A DNA stretch of 64,000 nucleotides from Inhella crocodyli (GCF_004004565.1 NZ_SACM01000001.1:434001-498000); one strand, 5' to 3'. Counted from the stretch's first letter, positions 36,766 through 46,055 are shown. The notes: generated by a model not told the origin, from the sequence alone. Made by a program: numbers and translations.

Positions 36766-37070
36766 ACGCCCCGACCAGCCCCGTGCGCCTGCACGTGTAC
36801 TTCAAGCTCGACCTGAACGACGCCGAAGCCTGGCGGGCGCGCTGGCGCGAGGCCGCGCGTGCCGCCTGTGCGGCCCTGCCGGGTTTGCAGATCGTGCTCA
36901 GCGAGCGGCCCGAATCCCAAATGACCTGGATGGAAAGCTACCGCGGCCACACGCCCAACCAAATGGCCGACGGCGAGGCCTGGATGGCCCGGGCCCTTTC
37001 CGGCATGCCCACCGACCGGCACCGCGAGGTCTTCGTCGAGACCTTCCGCGCCGGCCAAGCCCCACACTGA
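36762..37070 (+). CDS. DUF4936-like small protein
   Basis: A 102-aa protein with a ferredoxin-like pattern: VRLHVYFKLDLNDAEAWRARW, then GLQIVLSERPES and TWMESYRG, and a C-terminal HREVFVETFRA. This fits the DUF4936 family, which in betaproteobacteria follows ygfZ. No function is known. The start overlaps the ygfZ stop (ATGA), so the two are translated together. Confidence 0.8.
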   Translation: MNAPTSPVRLHVYFKLDLNDAEAWRARWREAARAACAALPGLQIVLSERPESQMTWMESYRGHTPNQMADGEAWMARALSGMPTDRHREVFVETFRAGQAPH

Positions 37071-37078
37071 GACCTCCC

Positions 37079-37549
37079 ATGCGCAACTTCCTGCCCCTGA
37101 CGCTGTCGCTGACCCTGGCCTTTCTCGGCCCCATGGCCGCCCAGGCCAACCCGGCCGCAGGGCCCTACGACGAATCGGCCGACGCACAGGCCGACATTCG
37201 CAGTGCCTTGCTCGATGCCCAACGCCACAAAAAACAAGTGCTGGTCGTGTTCGGGGCCAACTGGTGCGGCGACTGCAAGATGCTCGACGCCAGCTTCAAG
37301 TCCGGGGCCGTGGCCCCCTTGATCCAGCAGCGTTACCAGGTCGTGAAGGTCAACGTCGGGCGCTTCAACGTCAACGTGGACATCGCCGAGCGCTACGGCG
37401 TGCCGCTGAAGAAAGGCATTCCTGCCGTGGCCGTGCTGAACGCCAAGGGCGAGGCCGTGCATGCCACGCAAGGCGGCGAGTTGGCCGACGCGCGCAAGAT
37501 GGGCGACGCCGGCGTGGCGGCCTACTTCGAGCAATGGGCCAAGCCCTGA
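37079..37549 (+). CDS. Exported thioredoxin-family protein
   Basis: A 156-aa protein with a signal peptide (ending AQA near residue 22) and a thioredoxin fold. The redox site is C-G-D-C in FGANWCGDCKMLD and the cis-proline is in KKGIPAVAVLN. It lies 8 bases after the DUF4936-like gene. It probably reduces or forms disulfides in the periplasm; the partner is unknown. Confidence 0.88.
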   Translation: MRNFLPLTLSLTLAFLGPMAAQANPAAGPYDESADAQADIRSALLDAQRHKKQVLVVFGANWCGDCKMLDASFKSGAVAPLIQQRYQVVKVNVGRFNVNVDIAERYGVPLKKGIPAVAVLNAKGEAVHATQGGELADARKMGDAGVAAYFEQWAKP

Positions 37550-37568
37550 GCGGGCCCCTGCCCGACGC

Positions 37569-38414
37569 TCACAAGCTGCGCACCATCTCCTGGTGCTCGA
37601 TGCCGGCCTCTTCGAAAGGGGCCCCGCGGGCCACAAAGCCCGCCCGCCGGTAAAAGCCCACCGCGGACGCTTGGGCGTGCAGCAGCACCTGGCGGAAGCC
37701 CTGCTGGCGGGCGGCCTGCATCAAGGCCTCCAGCACCTGGGCCCCAACGCCGGTGCCGCGCGCCGCGGGCAGCACCGCCATGCGCCCCACTTTGGCCGTG
37801 CCGGGCACGTGCTCCAGCAGCCGCCCGGTGGCCAGGGCCTGCCCCACCCGGTTGTAGGCCACAGCGTGGGTGCAGTCGGGGTCCGCGCCGTCCCACTCCA
37901 AGTCGGCCGCGATGCCTTGCTCGCTCACGAACACCTGCTGGCGGATGGGCTGGGCGTCGCCCCCCAGCGCCTCCCAGGCGCCCACCTGCACCTGCACCAT
38001 GGCCTGTCCGTCTTCGAAGGCTTGGATCGCCTGGCGCAGGGCTTCGGGGATGGGAACGGGCTGGAGGCTGGTGGCGTCCACCACGACGTAGCGCATCTCC
38101 GCGGTCAGCAGCACCACGTGCCCCCGCCGCAGGGTGGCGCTCAGGGTCACGCTCGTTCGGCCCAAGGCCTGCAGGCCCATGACGCAGTGCAGCTGCTCGT
38201 CGAAGCGCGCCGGCGCGCGGAAGTCCAGCGCGCAACTGCCCAGCACCACATCGGCGCCAAAGGCTTGCAGCGCCATCGGGTACGGCAAGCCGAGCGCACG
38301 CCAGTAGCCGGTGCTGGCCACGTCCAGGTAGGCCAGGTACTGGGCGTTGAAGACGATACCTTGGGCGTCGACTTCGTTCCAGCGCACGCGCAAGGGTTCA
38401 ATGTGGGTGCTCAT
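37569..38414 (-). CDS. Fusion of YbgC-type thioesterase and GNAT acetyltransferase
   Basis: A 281-aa two-domain protein. Residues 1 to about 135 form a 4-hydroxybenzoyl-CoA thioesterase-like hotdog domain (RVRWNEVDAQGIVFNAQYLAYLD with the catalytic Asp, then GSCALDFRAPARFDEQL, listed in part). Residues about 140-281 form a GNAT domain of ElaA type (VFVSEQGI, GRMAVLPAARGTGVGAQVLE, FYRRAGF). Fusion implies linked acyl-CoA chemistry, but the substrate is unknown. The start overlaps the stop of the hydrolase gene upstream (ATGA). Confidence 0.88.
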   Translation of the reverse strand: MSTHIEPLRVRWNEVDAQGIVFNAQYLAYLDVASTGYWRALGLPYPMALQAFGADVVLGSCALDFRAPARFDEQLHCVMGLQALGRTSVTLSATLRRGHVVLLTAEMRYVVVDATSLQPVPIPEALRQAIQAFEDGQAMVQVQVGAWEALGGDAQPIRQQVFVSEQGIAADLEWDGADPDCTHAVAYNRVGQALATGRLLEHVPGTAKVGRMAVLPAARGTGVGAQVLEALMQAARQQGFRQVLLHAQASAVGFYRRAGFVARGAPFEEAGIEHQEMVRSL

Positions 38415-39340
38415 GGCGTCTCCAGCAGGGCGTCGCGCAAGGCCTGGGCGCAAACGGCCTGGGCGTCCAGGGCCTCGGGCAAGGCCCGGCCCATCTTGAT
38501 GAAGTCGTGGGTCACGCCACGGAAGAGTTCGAGTTGAACCGGCACACCGGCCGCACGCAAGCGGTCGGCATAGGCCACGCCCTCGTCCACCAAGGGGTCG
38601 GCTTCGGCCAGCAACACACAGGCCGGCGCCACGCCCTCGTGATCGTCCGCCAAGAGCGGCGCAAAGCGCCAGTCGTCGCGTTGGGCGTCGGTGGCGTAAT
38701 GGTCGAAGAACCACGCAATGGCCTCGGCATCCAGCAGGTAGCCCTTGGCAAAGCGGGCGTGGCTTTCCGTGTCGCAACGCGCGGTGGTGCCGGGGGTGAT
38801 CAGGAGCTGCAAGGCCAGCGGAATGCCTTCATCGCGCGCCGTCAAGGCGGCCACCGCGGCCAGGGTGCCCCCTGCACTGTCGCCGCCCACGGCCAGACGC
38901 GCGCCGTTCAAGCCCAGTTCCCCGGCATGGGCCGCCAACCAACGGAGCGCCGCCAAGGTGTCGTCCACCGCCGCCGGGAACGGGTGCTCGGGCGCCAAGC
39001 GATAGTCCAGCGAGAGCACCGCCACCCCAGCGCGCAGGGCGAACTGGCGGCACAGGCTGTCGTGGGTTTCGATCCCGCCGATGGTGAAGCCCCCGCCGTG
39101 CAGGTAAAGCATCACTGGCAAGGCCTCGGTCGACGGGGCGTACAGGCGGGCGGGCATCGCCCCCGCCGGCCCCGGCAGCGCCACGTCTTCCACGCGGGCC
39201 AGCGGCGCGCGGGGGAGGTCAAGGATCTCGGCCCCCATGCGGTAGGCCACCCGGGCTTGCTGGGGCGACAGGTGGTGGTAGCCCGGCCGCTTGGCCCGCT
39301 GGATGCGGTTCAGCAACTCGGCCATGCGCGGCGTGAGCAT
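38411..39340 (-). CDS. Alpha/beta hydrolase of the hormone-sensitive-lipase family
   Basis: A 309-aa cytoplasmic esterase. The HGGG oxyanion motif (LYLHGGGFTIGG), the nucleophile GDSAGG, the Asp in EADPLVDEG and the His in GVTHDFIKM give a complete catalytic set. Short-chain carboxylesters are the usual substrates. ATG 39340 gives the usual helical cap start; ATG 39325 is possible. It is coupled to the thioesterase-GNAT gene. Confidence 0.92.
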   Translation of the reverse strand: MLTPRMAELLNRIQRAKRPGYHHLSPQQARVAYRMGAEILDLPRAPLARVEDVALPGPAGAMPARLYAPSTEALPVMLYLHGGGFTIGGIETHDSLCRQFALRAGVAVLSLDYRLAPEHPFPAAVDDTLAALRWLAAHAGELGLNGARLAVGGDSAGGTLAAVAALTARDEGIPLALQLLITPGTTARCDTESHARFAKGYLLDAEAIAWFFDHYATDAQRDDWRFAPLLADDHEGVAPACVLLAEADPLVDEGVAYADRLRAAGVPVQLELFRGVTHDFIKMGRALPEALDAQAVCAQALRDALLETP

Positions 39341-39473
39341 CGGGGTAGACCCCTCCCTAAAACGAACGGGGGCGGATTGTGCCGAGTTGGCCAGAATGCG
39401 CGCGCCACGGGGGCCACGACACCCGCCTCGGGCCTGTTCCTCGTTCCTCGATCCTGCCTCCGCATCGACCTCC

Positions 39474-41408
39474 ATGCCCAACGTCCCCGTCCGCTTCCGT
39501 CGCGGCTTTGCCCTGCTCCTGCTAACGACCATGAGCGCGATGGCCGCCGGCCCAAGCAACGGCCCTGCCCTGCCACCGACCGCGTTCGCCCTGCCCGGCG
39601 GCTTGGAGGACCCGCAGTTGTCGCCCGACGGCAGCCGCATGGCCGGCATGGTGCGGCGCGGCGATTGGCACGGGGTGGTCACCCGCAAGGTGGACGGCAG
39701 CCAAGCGCAGGCGGCCTACGCGACGCGACAAGCCGACACCACCGTGCGCTTGGTGCGCTGGCTAGGCAACGGCCGACTGCTGCTGAGCGTGACCCGAACC
39801 ACCAACGAAGGCTTGCCCGGCGAATGGGGCCTGCCCATCTACCGCTGGGCCGCCGTCGACTTGGATGGCCAGCGGGCCAAAGTGCTCGAAGACGACCAAC
39901 CCGGATCGTGGACCAACGTGCCCAGCACCTTGGTGCCCGAGGCCTGCCCCTCGGCGTCCAGCGTGCTGCTGCGCAGCGCGACCCAGCGCGACCTGATCCG
40001 GCTCGATGCCCTCACCGGCACCGTTTCCCAAGCCATGCGCGTCGGCGTTGACGAGATCGCGTCTCAGTGGTGGGCCGATCCGGAGGGCCGCGTTCGTTGG
40101 CGGCAACGTTGGAGTCCGGGTGGCGACCCGATCTGGTCCTTCGACACTGCCGCGCCCGGCCAGCGAGCGCAATGGCGTGACGCGCCGGCGGACTGGGGCA
40201 AGCCGCAACCCGACTGGAGTCCCCTCGGCTTTGATGGCGACCGGCAAACGATCCTCTTCGAACGCCCCGCCGGGGACGGCGTCGGCATCGTCAGGTGGCA
40301 ACTGCAGCCCGAGGTCCCGCCGCGCGAGGAGGTGGTGGCGGTGCTGCCGGGCCGCGTGGACCGCCTGATTCGCAACGAATCCAACTGCCGGGCCGTGGGT
40401 GCCGTCAGCGCTGGCCAATCGCACTTCTGGGGAGATCGTCTGCCCGACCTGCTCCAAGGCTTGGCCGCGAGCCTGCCAGGGCGGAGGCTGGAGTTGCTGC
40501 AGTGGCAAGGTGACCGCTATCTCTTGCAAAGCAGCGAGGCCCACCGACCGCCCGAATACTGGGTGGGCGAGCGCTCCGCAGGGCGATTGACCCACGCCGG
40601 CGTGCCCTTCACGCAGTTGCCCGAGACCCTGCCGCTGATGCGGCGCAAGGCGCAACTCGCCAACGATGCGTTGGCCGCCCAGTGGCTGCTGCCCCAGGGT
40701 GCAGCCGGGCCCCAGCCCACGGTGATTTGCTTGGCCTGCGAGCTCAGCGAATTGGACCGCAGCCACGGCGACTTTCAACCGCTGTCGGCGCTTCTGGCGC
40801 AGCGCGGCTGGGCCGTGTTCAGCGTTGCGCGCTGGCCCATCGAGACGGTGAAGCCCAGCATCCCCGAAACCATCGAGGCGCGCCGGACCGTCTTGCGTGC
40901 CGCCATCACCGACCTGGTGTCGCAAGGCCAGATCGATCCGGGCCGAATGGCCATCTTGAGCAGCGATCCGTGGCATGGCGTCATGGCGTTCGCCTTGGCC
41001 CACGAACTGCAACCCCGCCCGGCAGCCCTGGTGGCCTTCGGCCCACGCACCGACATGACCCATTGGCTGCAGTGGCGACGGCGGGCCGCCGGCCGGGGCG
41101 GGCTGACCTTGGCCTTCAACCAATCGATGGTGGGGTCGCTGGACGAAAATACCCTGCGCGCCCGATCCCCGGTTCAACTGGCCCCGGCCTTGGACCTGCC
41201 CATCCTGCTGGTGAATGCCGAGTTCGACGGCCTAGCGCTGCGCGACGAACCGGCGCTCTTGCTGAAGGCCTTGTCGCGCAGCCCTCGCCCGCCCACGGTG
41301 CTGAACCTGCCGTCCGCGCCCCACGACTTCGATCTGGGTCGTTACCGCCAACAGGTCTTCGAGGCCATCGAGCGCCACCTGGCGCCGGCCCTCACACCCC
41401 GGCCATGA
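39474..41408 (+). CDS. Exported S9-peptidase-like protein with doubtful active site
   Basis: A 644-aa protein with a signal peptide (ending MSAMAAG). A beta-propeller-like part covers about residues 40-390 (DPQLSPDGSRMAGMV, LVRWLGNGRLLLSV, YWVGERSAG). An alpha/beta-hydrolase-like C-terminal part follows. It aligns with prolyl oligopeptidase family S9 in order and spacing. However, where GxSxGG should carry the serine, the sequence reads RMAILSSDPWHGVMAF. An Asp (NAEFDG) and a His (SAPHDF) remain. It may be an inactive or altered relative. Its 3' end overlaps the convergent DUF2788-like gene by 17 bases. Confidence 0.75.
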   Translation: MPNVPVRFRRGFALLLLTTMSAMAAGPSNGPALPPTAFALPGGLEDPQLSPDGSRMAGMVRRGDWHGVVTRKVDGSQAQAAYATRQADTTVRLVRWLGNGRLLLSVTRTTNEGLPGEWGLPIYRWAAVDLDGQRAKVLEDDQPGSWTNVPSTLVPEACPSASSVLLRSATQRDLIRLDALTGTVSQAMRVGVDEIASQWWADPEGRVRWRQRWSPGGDPIWSFDTAAPGQRAQWRDAPADWGKPQPDWSPLGFDGDRQTILFERPAGDGVGIVRWQLQPEVPPREEVVAVLPGRVDRLIRNESNCRAVGAVSAGQSHFWGDRLPDLLQGLAASLPGRRLELLQWQGDRYLLQSSEAHRPPEYWVGERSAGRLTHAGVPFTQLPETLPLMRRKAQLANDALAAQWLLPQGAAGPQPTVICLACELSELDRSHGDFQPLSALLAQRGWAVFSVARWPIETVKPSIPETIEARRTVLRAAITDLVSQGQIDPGRMAILSSDPWHGVMAFALAHELQPRPAALVAFGPRTDMTHWLQWRRRAAGRGGLTLAFNQSMVGSLDENTLRARSPVQLAPALDLPILLVNAEFDGLALRDEPALLLKALSRSPRPPTVLNLPSAPHDFDLGRYRQQVFEAIERHLAPALTPRP

Positions 41409-41604
41409 ACCACTTGATCACCCCTTTGGCCACAAACCCCAGCAAGCCAAAGCCCAGCACCAGCAGCAACACGAACGTGCCGAAGCGCCCGGCCTTGGAC
41501 TCGCGCGCCAGCTGCACGATGATGAACAGCATGTAAAGCATGAAGGCGCCGACCCCAAAGGTCAGGCCGAACTGCGCGATCTGTTCCTCGGTGAAGCCGC
41601 CCAT
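41392..41604 (-). CDS. DUF2788-like small membrane protein
   Basis: A 70-aa protein with two transmembrane helices (about 11-31 and 41-62). The sequence FGLTFGVGAFMLYMLFIIVQLARESKAGRFG (listed whole only in part: MLYMLFIIVQLARESKAG) fits DUF2788, a betaproteobacterial family of unknown role. It starts 2 bases after the stop of the next membrane protein gene on the same strand. Confidence 0.82.
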   Translation of the reverse strand: MGGFTEEQIAQFGLTFGVGAFMLYMLFIIVQLARESKAGRFGTFVLLLVLGFGLLGFVAKGVIKWFMAGV

Positions 41605-41606
41605 GC

Positions 41607-42401
41607 TCAGCCCCGCTCCGGCAGGGCGCTGGCGTCGACGAGGTCCTGGTACGCGTGCCAACTGGCATGCGCCAGCACCGGCAGAAGCACCGGAAGGCCC
41701 AACAGCAGGGGCGCCATGCCCAAGGCAGTGAGCGCCATCAGCCACCCAGCCCATTGCGCCATCAACACGGGTTGGTCGATGACCGCACGCCAGCTGACCA
41801 GCACCGCCGCCCACAAGCCGATGCGGCGATCCAGCAGCAAGGGAATCGTGAGCACGCTGGAAGCAAACACGGGCGCAGCTAGCACAGCCCCGAGCAACAG
41901 CCAGGCCTCGAACAGCCAACCTTCTGGGGCCAGCACCACAACCCGAACGAAGTCCATGGGGCTGTTGACCGGCGAAGGAGCCCCCGCCGTGATCAAGGAC
42001 GCGGAAGTCAGCACCCATCCCGTGCCCGCCAGACCGAGCAAGAGGCCAAAGACCATCAACGCCGGCTTGTCGGGCCGCCAACTGCGCCAGAACAAAGCCC
42101 AATCGATGGGCTCGCCCCGCGCCAGGGCCCGGCTCACGGCATAGAGGGCAGTGGCCACGATCGGGGCCACGAGCAGGAAGCCGCTGAAGGCCCCAGCCAG
42201 CAGCCAAAAACGCTGGCCCGCCAGCGTCAGCAAGGCCGCCCCGAAAAGCCAAGCTGCCATTCCGTGCAGCAGCCCAGGTCCGGGACATCGGCGGAAATCT
42301 CGCCAGCCGGCGCCCAACCAATGCCAAGGGCGTTCGGGGCCCAGTGGGCGTAGGCGGACCATCTCGGCCTGGGCCGCGGCATCTTGCAGGGTCAAGGGCA
42401 T
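41607..42401 (-). CDS. DUF2189-like multi-pass membrane protein
   Basis: A 264-aa inner-membrane protein with about six helices. The N-terminal WHWLGAGWRDFRRCPGPGLLHG motif and the GLWAAVLVSWRAVIDQPVLMAQWA segment (listed in part) fit DUF2189, found next to cytochrome oxidase or small membrane genes in proteobacteria. The function is unknown. It is in a two-gene set with the DUF2788-like gene. Confidence 0.82.
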   Translation of the reverse strand: MPLTLQDAAAQAEMVRLRPLGPERPWHWLGAGWRDFRRCPGPGLLHGMAAWLFGAALLTLAGQRFWLLAGAFSGFLLVAPIVATALYAVSRALARGEPIDWALFWRSWRPDKPALMVFGLLLGLAGTGWVLTSASLITAGAPSPVNSPMDFVRVVVLAPEGWLFEAWLLLGAVLAAPVFASSVLTIPLLLDRRIGLWAAVLVSWRAVIDQPVLMAQWAGWLMALTALGMAPLLLGLPVLLPVLAHASWHAYQDLVDASALPERG

Positions 42402-42425
42402 GGCCGCATTCTGGCCGCTCGCCCG

Positions 42426-43211
42426 TCAGCCGAGGTAGTGCTTCTCGATGCGGGCTTGGGTGCCGTCCTTGGCCATCTGGAGCAAGGCCTCCGACACGGA
42501 CTTAACGGTGTCGGCCGGCCAACGCGCCTTGGCAAAGGCCATGTAGTTGGGGCTGTCGCTGACGTACTCGTAGGGCTGGCGTCGAAGCTTGGGTTCCAAG
42601 CCGCGCTCACGGATCTCCCAAGCGCCGGCGATGGCGGTGACCACCGCGCAGTCGGTACGGTTGGCCATGAGCATGGCCACCAACGATCCGATGTCCCGCC
42701 CGGGGACGCGCTGCACCCCCGGCTGGGTCATCAGCGTTGGCGGGTAATGGAAGCCCTCGATCACGCCCAAGCGAAGCTGGCCCAAGTCGGCCAGGCTGGC
42801 GATCTGCAAGGGCGAGTCCCGCCGCGTGGAGAAGCGGTAGTTGGCGCCGAGTCGGTACGGGACGCTGAAATGCAGGTAGGCCTCGCGGTCCTCGCGCCGG
42901 CTGATGGTGGTGGTCAGGTCGGCATGGCCATTGCGCAGCATCAGAAGCACCCGCCGCCAGGGCACCAACTCCAGGCGCAGGCCCAGTCCCAGGCGCTGCA
43001 GGGCCTCCCGGGCCAAGGCCACGTCCATGCCTTCGCCCAGCGGGTGGTTGGGCGCGTTGACGAACGGGGGGTACACCGTGTTGACCATGGTCAAGGTGGC
43101 GGACGCCGCACGAACCTCCGCCCTCGGTCCCACCGACAGCCCCAGGCCTGCACAGGCCGCCAAGGCGGTCCGTCGGGACGGTGCGTGAGGGGGCTTGGGG
43201 TCGGCAGGCAT
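42426..43211 (-). CDS. Exported solute-binding protein-like (SBP family 3)
   Basis: A 261-aa protein with an export signal (SRRTALAACAGLGL). The bilobed SBP_bac_3 pattern is LTMVNTVYPPFV, GEGMDVALAREALQRLG, DLTTTISRREDREAYLHFS and DCAVVTAIAGAWE. No permease or ATPase gene is near, so it may be a lone sensor-type or amino-acid-type binding protein. ATG 43211 leads into the signal. It lies 24 bases before the DUF2189-like stop is reached on the other side, without overlap. Confidence 0.85.
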   Translation of the reverse strand: MPADPKPPHAPSRRTALAACAGLGLSVGPRAEVRAASATLTMVNTVYPPFVNAPNHPLGEGMDVALAREALQRLGLGLRLELVPWRRVLLMLRNGHADLTTTISRREDREAYLHFSVPYRLGANYRFSTRRDSPLQIASLADLGQLRLGVIEGFHYPPTLMTQPGVQRVPGRDIGSLVAMLMANRTDCAVVTAIAGAWEIRERGLEPKLRRQPYEYVSDSPNYMAFAKARWPADTVKSVSEALLQMAKDGTQARIEKHYLG

Positions 43212-43341
43212 GGCAGCCTTCGACTCTAGCCAGTCAACGCGGGGTACGCCTTGATTCAACGCCGGCATGGCGCGTTTGTGCACGGCCATGTCGGCCCCGC
43301 GACAAAACACGAAGGCGGGATGCCTCGGATGGCCGCGTCGC

Positions 43342-44346
43342 TCAGTCCGGAAAGACCATCGCCGCCCACAACGCGGCATAGGCCGGGGAGCCGTCCCCCA
43401 GCAGGGGCAGGGCTGCGTCTGCCACCGGCGCGCCGTGGTACGCCGGTGAGCCGCTGCCTGGCACCGCGCTGGGAGGCAATCGGGTCAGCAACTGTTGGCT
43501 GCCGCCCCATGGGGCCGGGAGGCCGTCGACGCGGGTCGACGGCCCGGGCAGGCCCAGCGCGGCCCACAAGCGAGTGGCGGTGCCCAAGGGCACCAAGGGA
43601 TCGTCCTCGTGCAGAAAGCCCCACTGCCGTTGGGCTGGCGTGGCCATCGAGCCCCGCGCCACCCAGGCCGCGGGGCGATCGAGACGCGCGTCCCAGTCGG
43701 CGGGCGACGCGAAGTACACGGCGCGCTGGACGGCCACCTGCTGCGCCATCCAAGCCGCATGGCCACCGCCTTGGGAATGGCCTGCCACCGTGATGCGGCT
43801 CCAGTCGGGCTCCCCGTTGGGCCGCAAAAAGCCGCCCCAACCCTCGGCGGGCGACTGGGCGTGCAGCCACAGCAGAAGCTTCGTCAACCGATGGAGCACG
43901 GATTCGGTGGTCGGCACCGCCACCAGCGGGCTGGCGTCGGTGCCCGTCATCACCTCGTTGCGCACTTTGCCGTGGCAGTCGGCATCCAAGCTCTGCAGGC
44001 ACAGCACACCAACCGCCTCGGCATTGGGGTAGCTCAGGCCCACGGCGTGGTAGCCCCGCTCGGCGCCAACGCGCAGGATCTGTCGGTAGGACGCCGGGGT
44101 GGCCCCCGTGCCGGGCAGGAACACGAACAAGCGGCCCTTTGGCGCCGATGCCATGTTCGGTGCGCGCACGCGGTGCGGCGACAAAGCGGTGCGAATGCCA
44201 GGGTCGGTGTCGGCCGGCAGCACCTCCCGCTCTGCCGTGGTGGGCGGCACGGGTGGCGGATTCGGGAGCGGCTCGGTTGTTGAACTGCCGCCACCCCCGC
44301 AACCGACCAGCAAGGCGAAACAAACTGCCGACAGGACAGCACGCAT
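43342..44346 (-). CDS. Lipoprotein alpha/beta hydrolase
   Basis: A 334-aa predicted lipoprotein: the signal ends LLVGC with Gly and Ser residues after it. A Pro-rich linker leads to an alpha/beta hydrolase with VFLPGTGATP, the nucleophile AGHSQGGGHAAW and HEDDPLVPL as the acid region; a catalytic His is likely in SPAYHGAPV. A surface or periplasmic esterase or polymer-degrading enzyme is plausible. ATG 44346 gives the lipobox. It follows the aceA terminator on the same strand. Confidence 0.85.
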   Translation of the reverse strand: MRAVLSAVCFALLVGCGGGGSSTTEPLPNPPPVPPTTAEREVLPADTDPGIRTALSPHRVRAPNMASAPKGRLFVFLPGTGATPASYRQILRVGAERGYHAVGLSYPNAEAVGVLCLQSLDADCHGKVRNEVMTGTDASPLVAVPTTESVLHRLTKLLLWLHAQSPAEGWGGFLRPNGEPDWSRITVAGHSQGGGHAAWMAQQVAVQRAVYFASPADWDARLDRPAAWVARGSMATPAQRQWGFLHEDDPLVPLGTATRLWAALGLPGPSTRVDGLPAPWGGSQQLLTRLPPSAVPGSGSPAYHGAPVADAALPLLGDGSPAYAALWAAMVFPD

Positions 44347-44457
44347 GGACTCGTCCAGGGATTCAGGGCGACCCAGTGTGCCAAGGCCGCACCCGACGGC
44401 GCGTTGCAGCGCGGTGAACTTGTGCAAACGCCACTCCATCGGTGACGAAGCCGCAAG

Positions 44458-44486
44458 AAAAAAGAGCCGCCCCAAGGGGGCGGCTC
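44458..44486 (-). terminator. Intrinsic terminator after aceA
   Basis: On the minus strand GAGCCGCCCC and GGGGCGGCTC form a perfect 10-bp stem with a 3-base loop, followed by six T. It lies 40 bases after the aceA stop and is the clearest intrinsic terminator in the window. Confidence 0.92.
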
Positions 44487-44525
44487 CAAAGTCCTTCAGG
44501 GACGGGAGAGTTCAGAGGGCGCGGC

Positions 44526-45824
44526 TCAGCCGTGCTTGGCGTCGAAGAACTGTTCGTCTTCCGTCGAGCCCTTCAGCGCGGCGGTCGAGGCGTTGGCTTC
44601 GATCGTCGTGGTGATGGCGTCGAAGTAGCCCGTGCCCACCTCGCGCTGGTGCTTCACGGCGGTGAAGCCCTTCTCGGCAGCGGCGAACTCGGCCTCTTGC
44701 AACTCCACGAAGGCGCTCATCTGGTTGCGGGCGTAGCCGTAAGCCAGGTTGAACATCGAGTAGTTCAGGCTGTGGAAGCCGGCCAAGGTGATGAACTGGA
44801 ACTTGTAGCCCATGGCGCCCAACTCGCGCTGGAACTTGGCGATGGTGGCGTCGTCCAGGTTCTTCTTCCAGTTGAACGACGGCGAGCAGTTGTAGGCCAA
44901 CAGCTTGCCGGGGAACTTGGCGTGGATCGCGTCGGCGAACGCCTTGGCGAAGGCCAGGTCGGGCTTGCCCGTCTCGCACCAAATCAGGTCGGCGTACGGG
45001 GCGTAGGCCAGGCCGCGGCTGATGGCTTGGTCGAGGCCATTCTTCGTGCGGTAGAAGCCTTCGACGGTGCGCTCGCCGGTGCAGAAGGGCTTGTCGTTGT
45101 CGTCGATGTCGCTGGTCACCAGGTCACCGGCTTCGGCGTCGGTGCGCGCCACCAACAGGGTGGGCACGCCCATCACGTCGGCAGCCAAACGGGCCGCCAC
45201 CAATTTCGCCACGGCCTCGCGGGTGGGCACCAGCACCTTGCCGCCCATGTGGCCGCACTTCTTGGCGCTGGCCAGTTGGTCTTCGAAGTGCACGCCGGCG
45301 GCACCGGCTTCGATCATGGCCTTCATCAGTTCGAAGGCGTTCAGCACGCCGCCGAAACCGGCTTCCGCATCGGCCACGATGGGGGCGAAGAAGTCGATGT
45401 CGTCCTTGCCCTCGCTCCACTGGATCTGATCGGCGCGGGCAAAGGTGGCGTTGATCTTCTTCACGACCTTCGGCACCGAGTCGACCGAGTACAACGACTG
45501 ATCGGGGTACATCTCGCCGTTGCTGTTGGCGTCGCCGGCCACTTGCCAGCCGGACAGGTAGATGGCCTTCAGACCGGCCTTGACCTGCTGCATGGCCTGG
45601 TTGCCGGTCAGGGCGCCCAGGGCGTTGACGAAGGGCTCGCTGTTCACGAGGCCCCACAGCTTTTCAGCGCCGCGCTTGGCCAGGGTGTGCTCCACCTGAA
45701 CGGAGCCGCGCAGGCGCACCACGTCGGCGGCGGTGTAGCCGCGCTTGATGCCCGCCCAGCGGGGGTTTTCGGCCCAGTCCTTCTCGAGGGCGGCGGCTTG
45801 TTGTTCGCGGGTCAGCTTGCTCAT
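44526..45824 (-). CDS. aceA: Isocitrate lyase
   Basis: AceA splits isocitrate into succinate and glyoxylate, the first step of the glyoxylate bypass needed for growth on acetate or fatty acids. The 432-aa product has the active-site motif [14 protein letters not shown] with the catalytic cysteine, [16 protein letters not shown] and the NCSPSFNWK motif. The length fits the short, bacterial class. AGGAGT lies before ATG 45824. Malate synthase is not in the window. The 244-base upstream region contains two perfect inverted repeats. Confidence 0.97.
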   Translation of the reverse strand: MSKLTREQQAAALEKDWAENPRWAGIKRGYTAADVVRLRGSVQVEHTLAKRGAEKLWGLVNSEPFVNALGALTGNQAMQQVKAGLKAIYLSGWQVAGDANSNGEMYPDQSLYSVDSVPKVVKKINATFARADQIQWSEGKDDIDFFAPIVADAEAGFGGVLNAFELMKAMIEAGAAGVHFEDQLASAKKCGHMGGKVLVPTREAVAKLVAARLAADVMGVPTLLVARTDAEAGDLVTSDIDDNDKPFCTGERTVEGFYRTKNGLDQAISRGLAYAPYADLIWCETGKPDLAFAKAFADAIHAKFPGKLLAYNCSPSFNWKKNLDDATIAKFQRELGAMGYKFQFITLAGFHSLNYSMFNLAYGYARNQMSAFVELQEAEFAAAEKGFTAVKHQREVGTGYFDAITTTIEANASTAALKGSTEDEQFFDAKHG

Positions 45825-46002
45825 GTCAACACTCCTTGGATGCAGGGAAAAAAGAAAGCAGGAACGGGCTCAAGCCTAAGGACCTTGGCTTTCGAGTGCT
45901 TGACGTTTGGAGTGCGCGACCTAGAAATTGTTTCCTTTGTAAATCAAAGGCTTGGCGCGTTCGTTTCACATGGTGATTGGCGCTATTTCATGTCAAGAAA
46001 TG

Positions 46003-46016
46003 CGACCGAGCGGTCG
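46003..46016. promoter_or_regulatory. Palindrome CGACCG-AG-CGGTCG
   Basis: Perfect 6-bp arms with a 2-base centre, about 180 bases before aceA. The GACCGnnCGGTC form resembles operators of TetR-family regulators. The bound factor is not known. Confidence 0.4.
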
Positions 46017-46033
46017 AACGCCAAAACTTCACC

Positions 46034-46055
46034 ATGCGAAACGTTCATTTCGCAT
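46034..46055. promoter_or_regulatory. Palindrome ATGCGAAA-N6-TTTCGCAT
   Basis: Perfect 8-bp arms with a 6-base centre, 14 bases beyond the MarC stop and 210 bases before aceA. It may be an operator for aceA or a weak stem for MarC mRNA. Half-site TTCGCA also occurs in the soxC palindrome. Confidence 0.4.
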
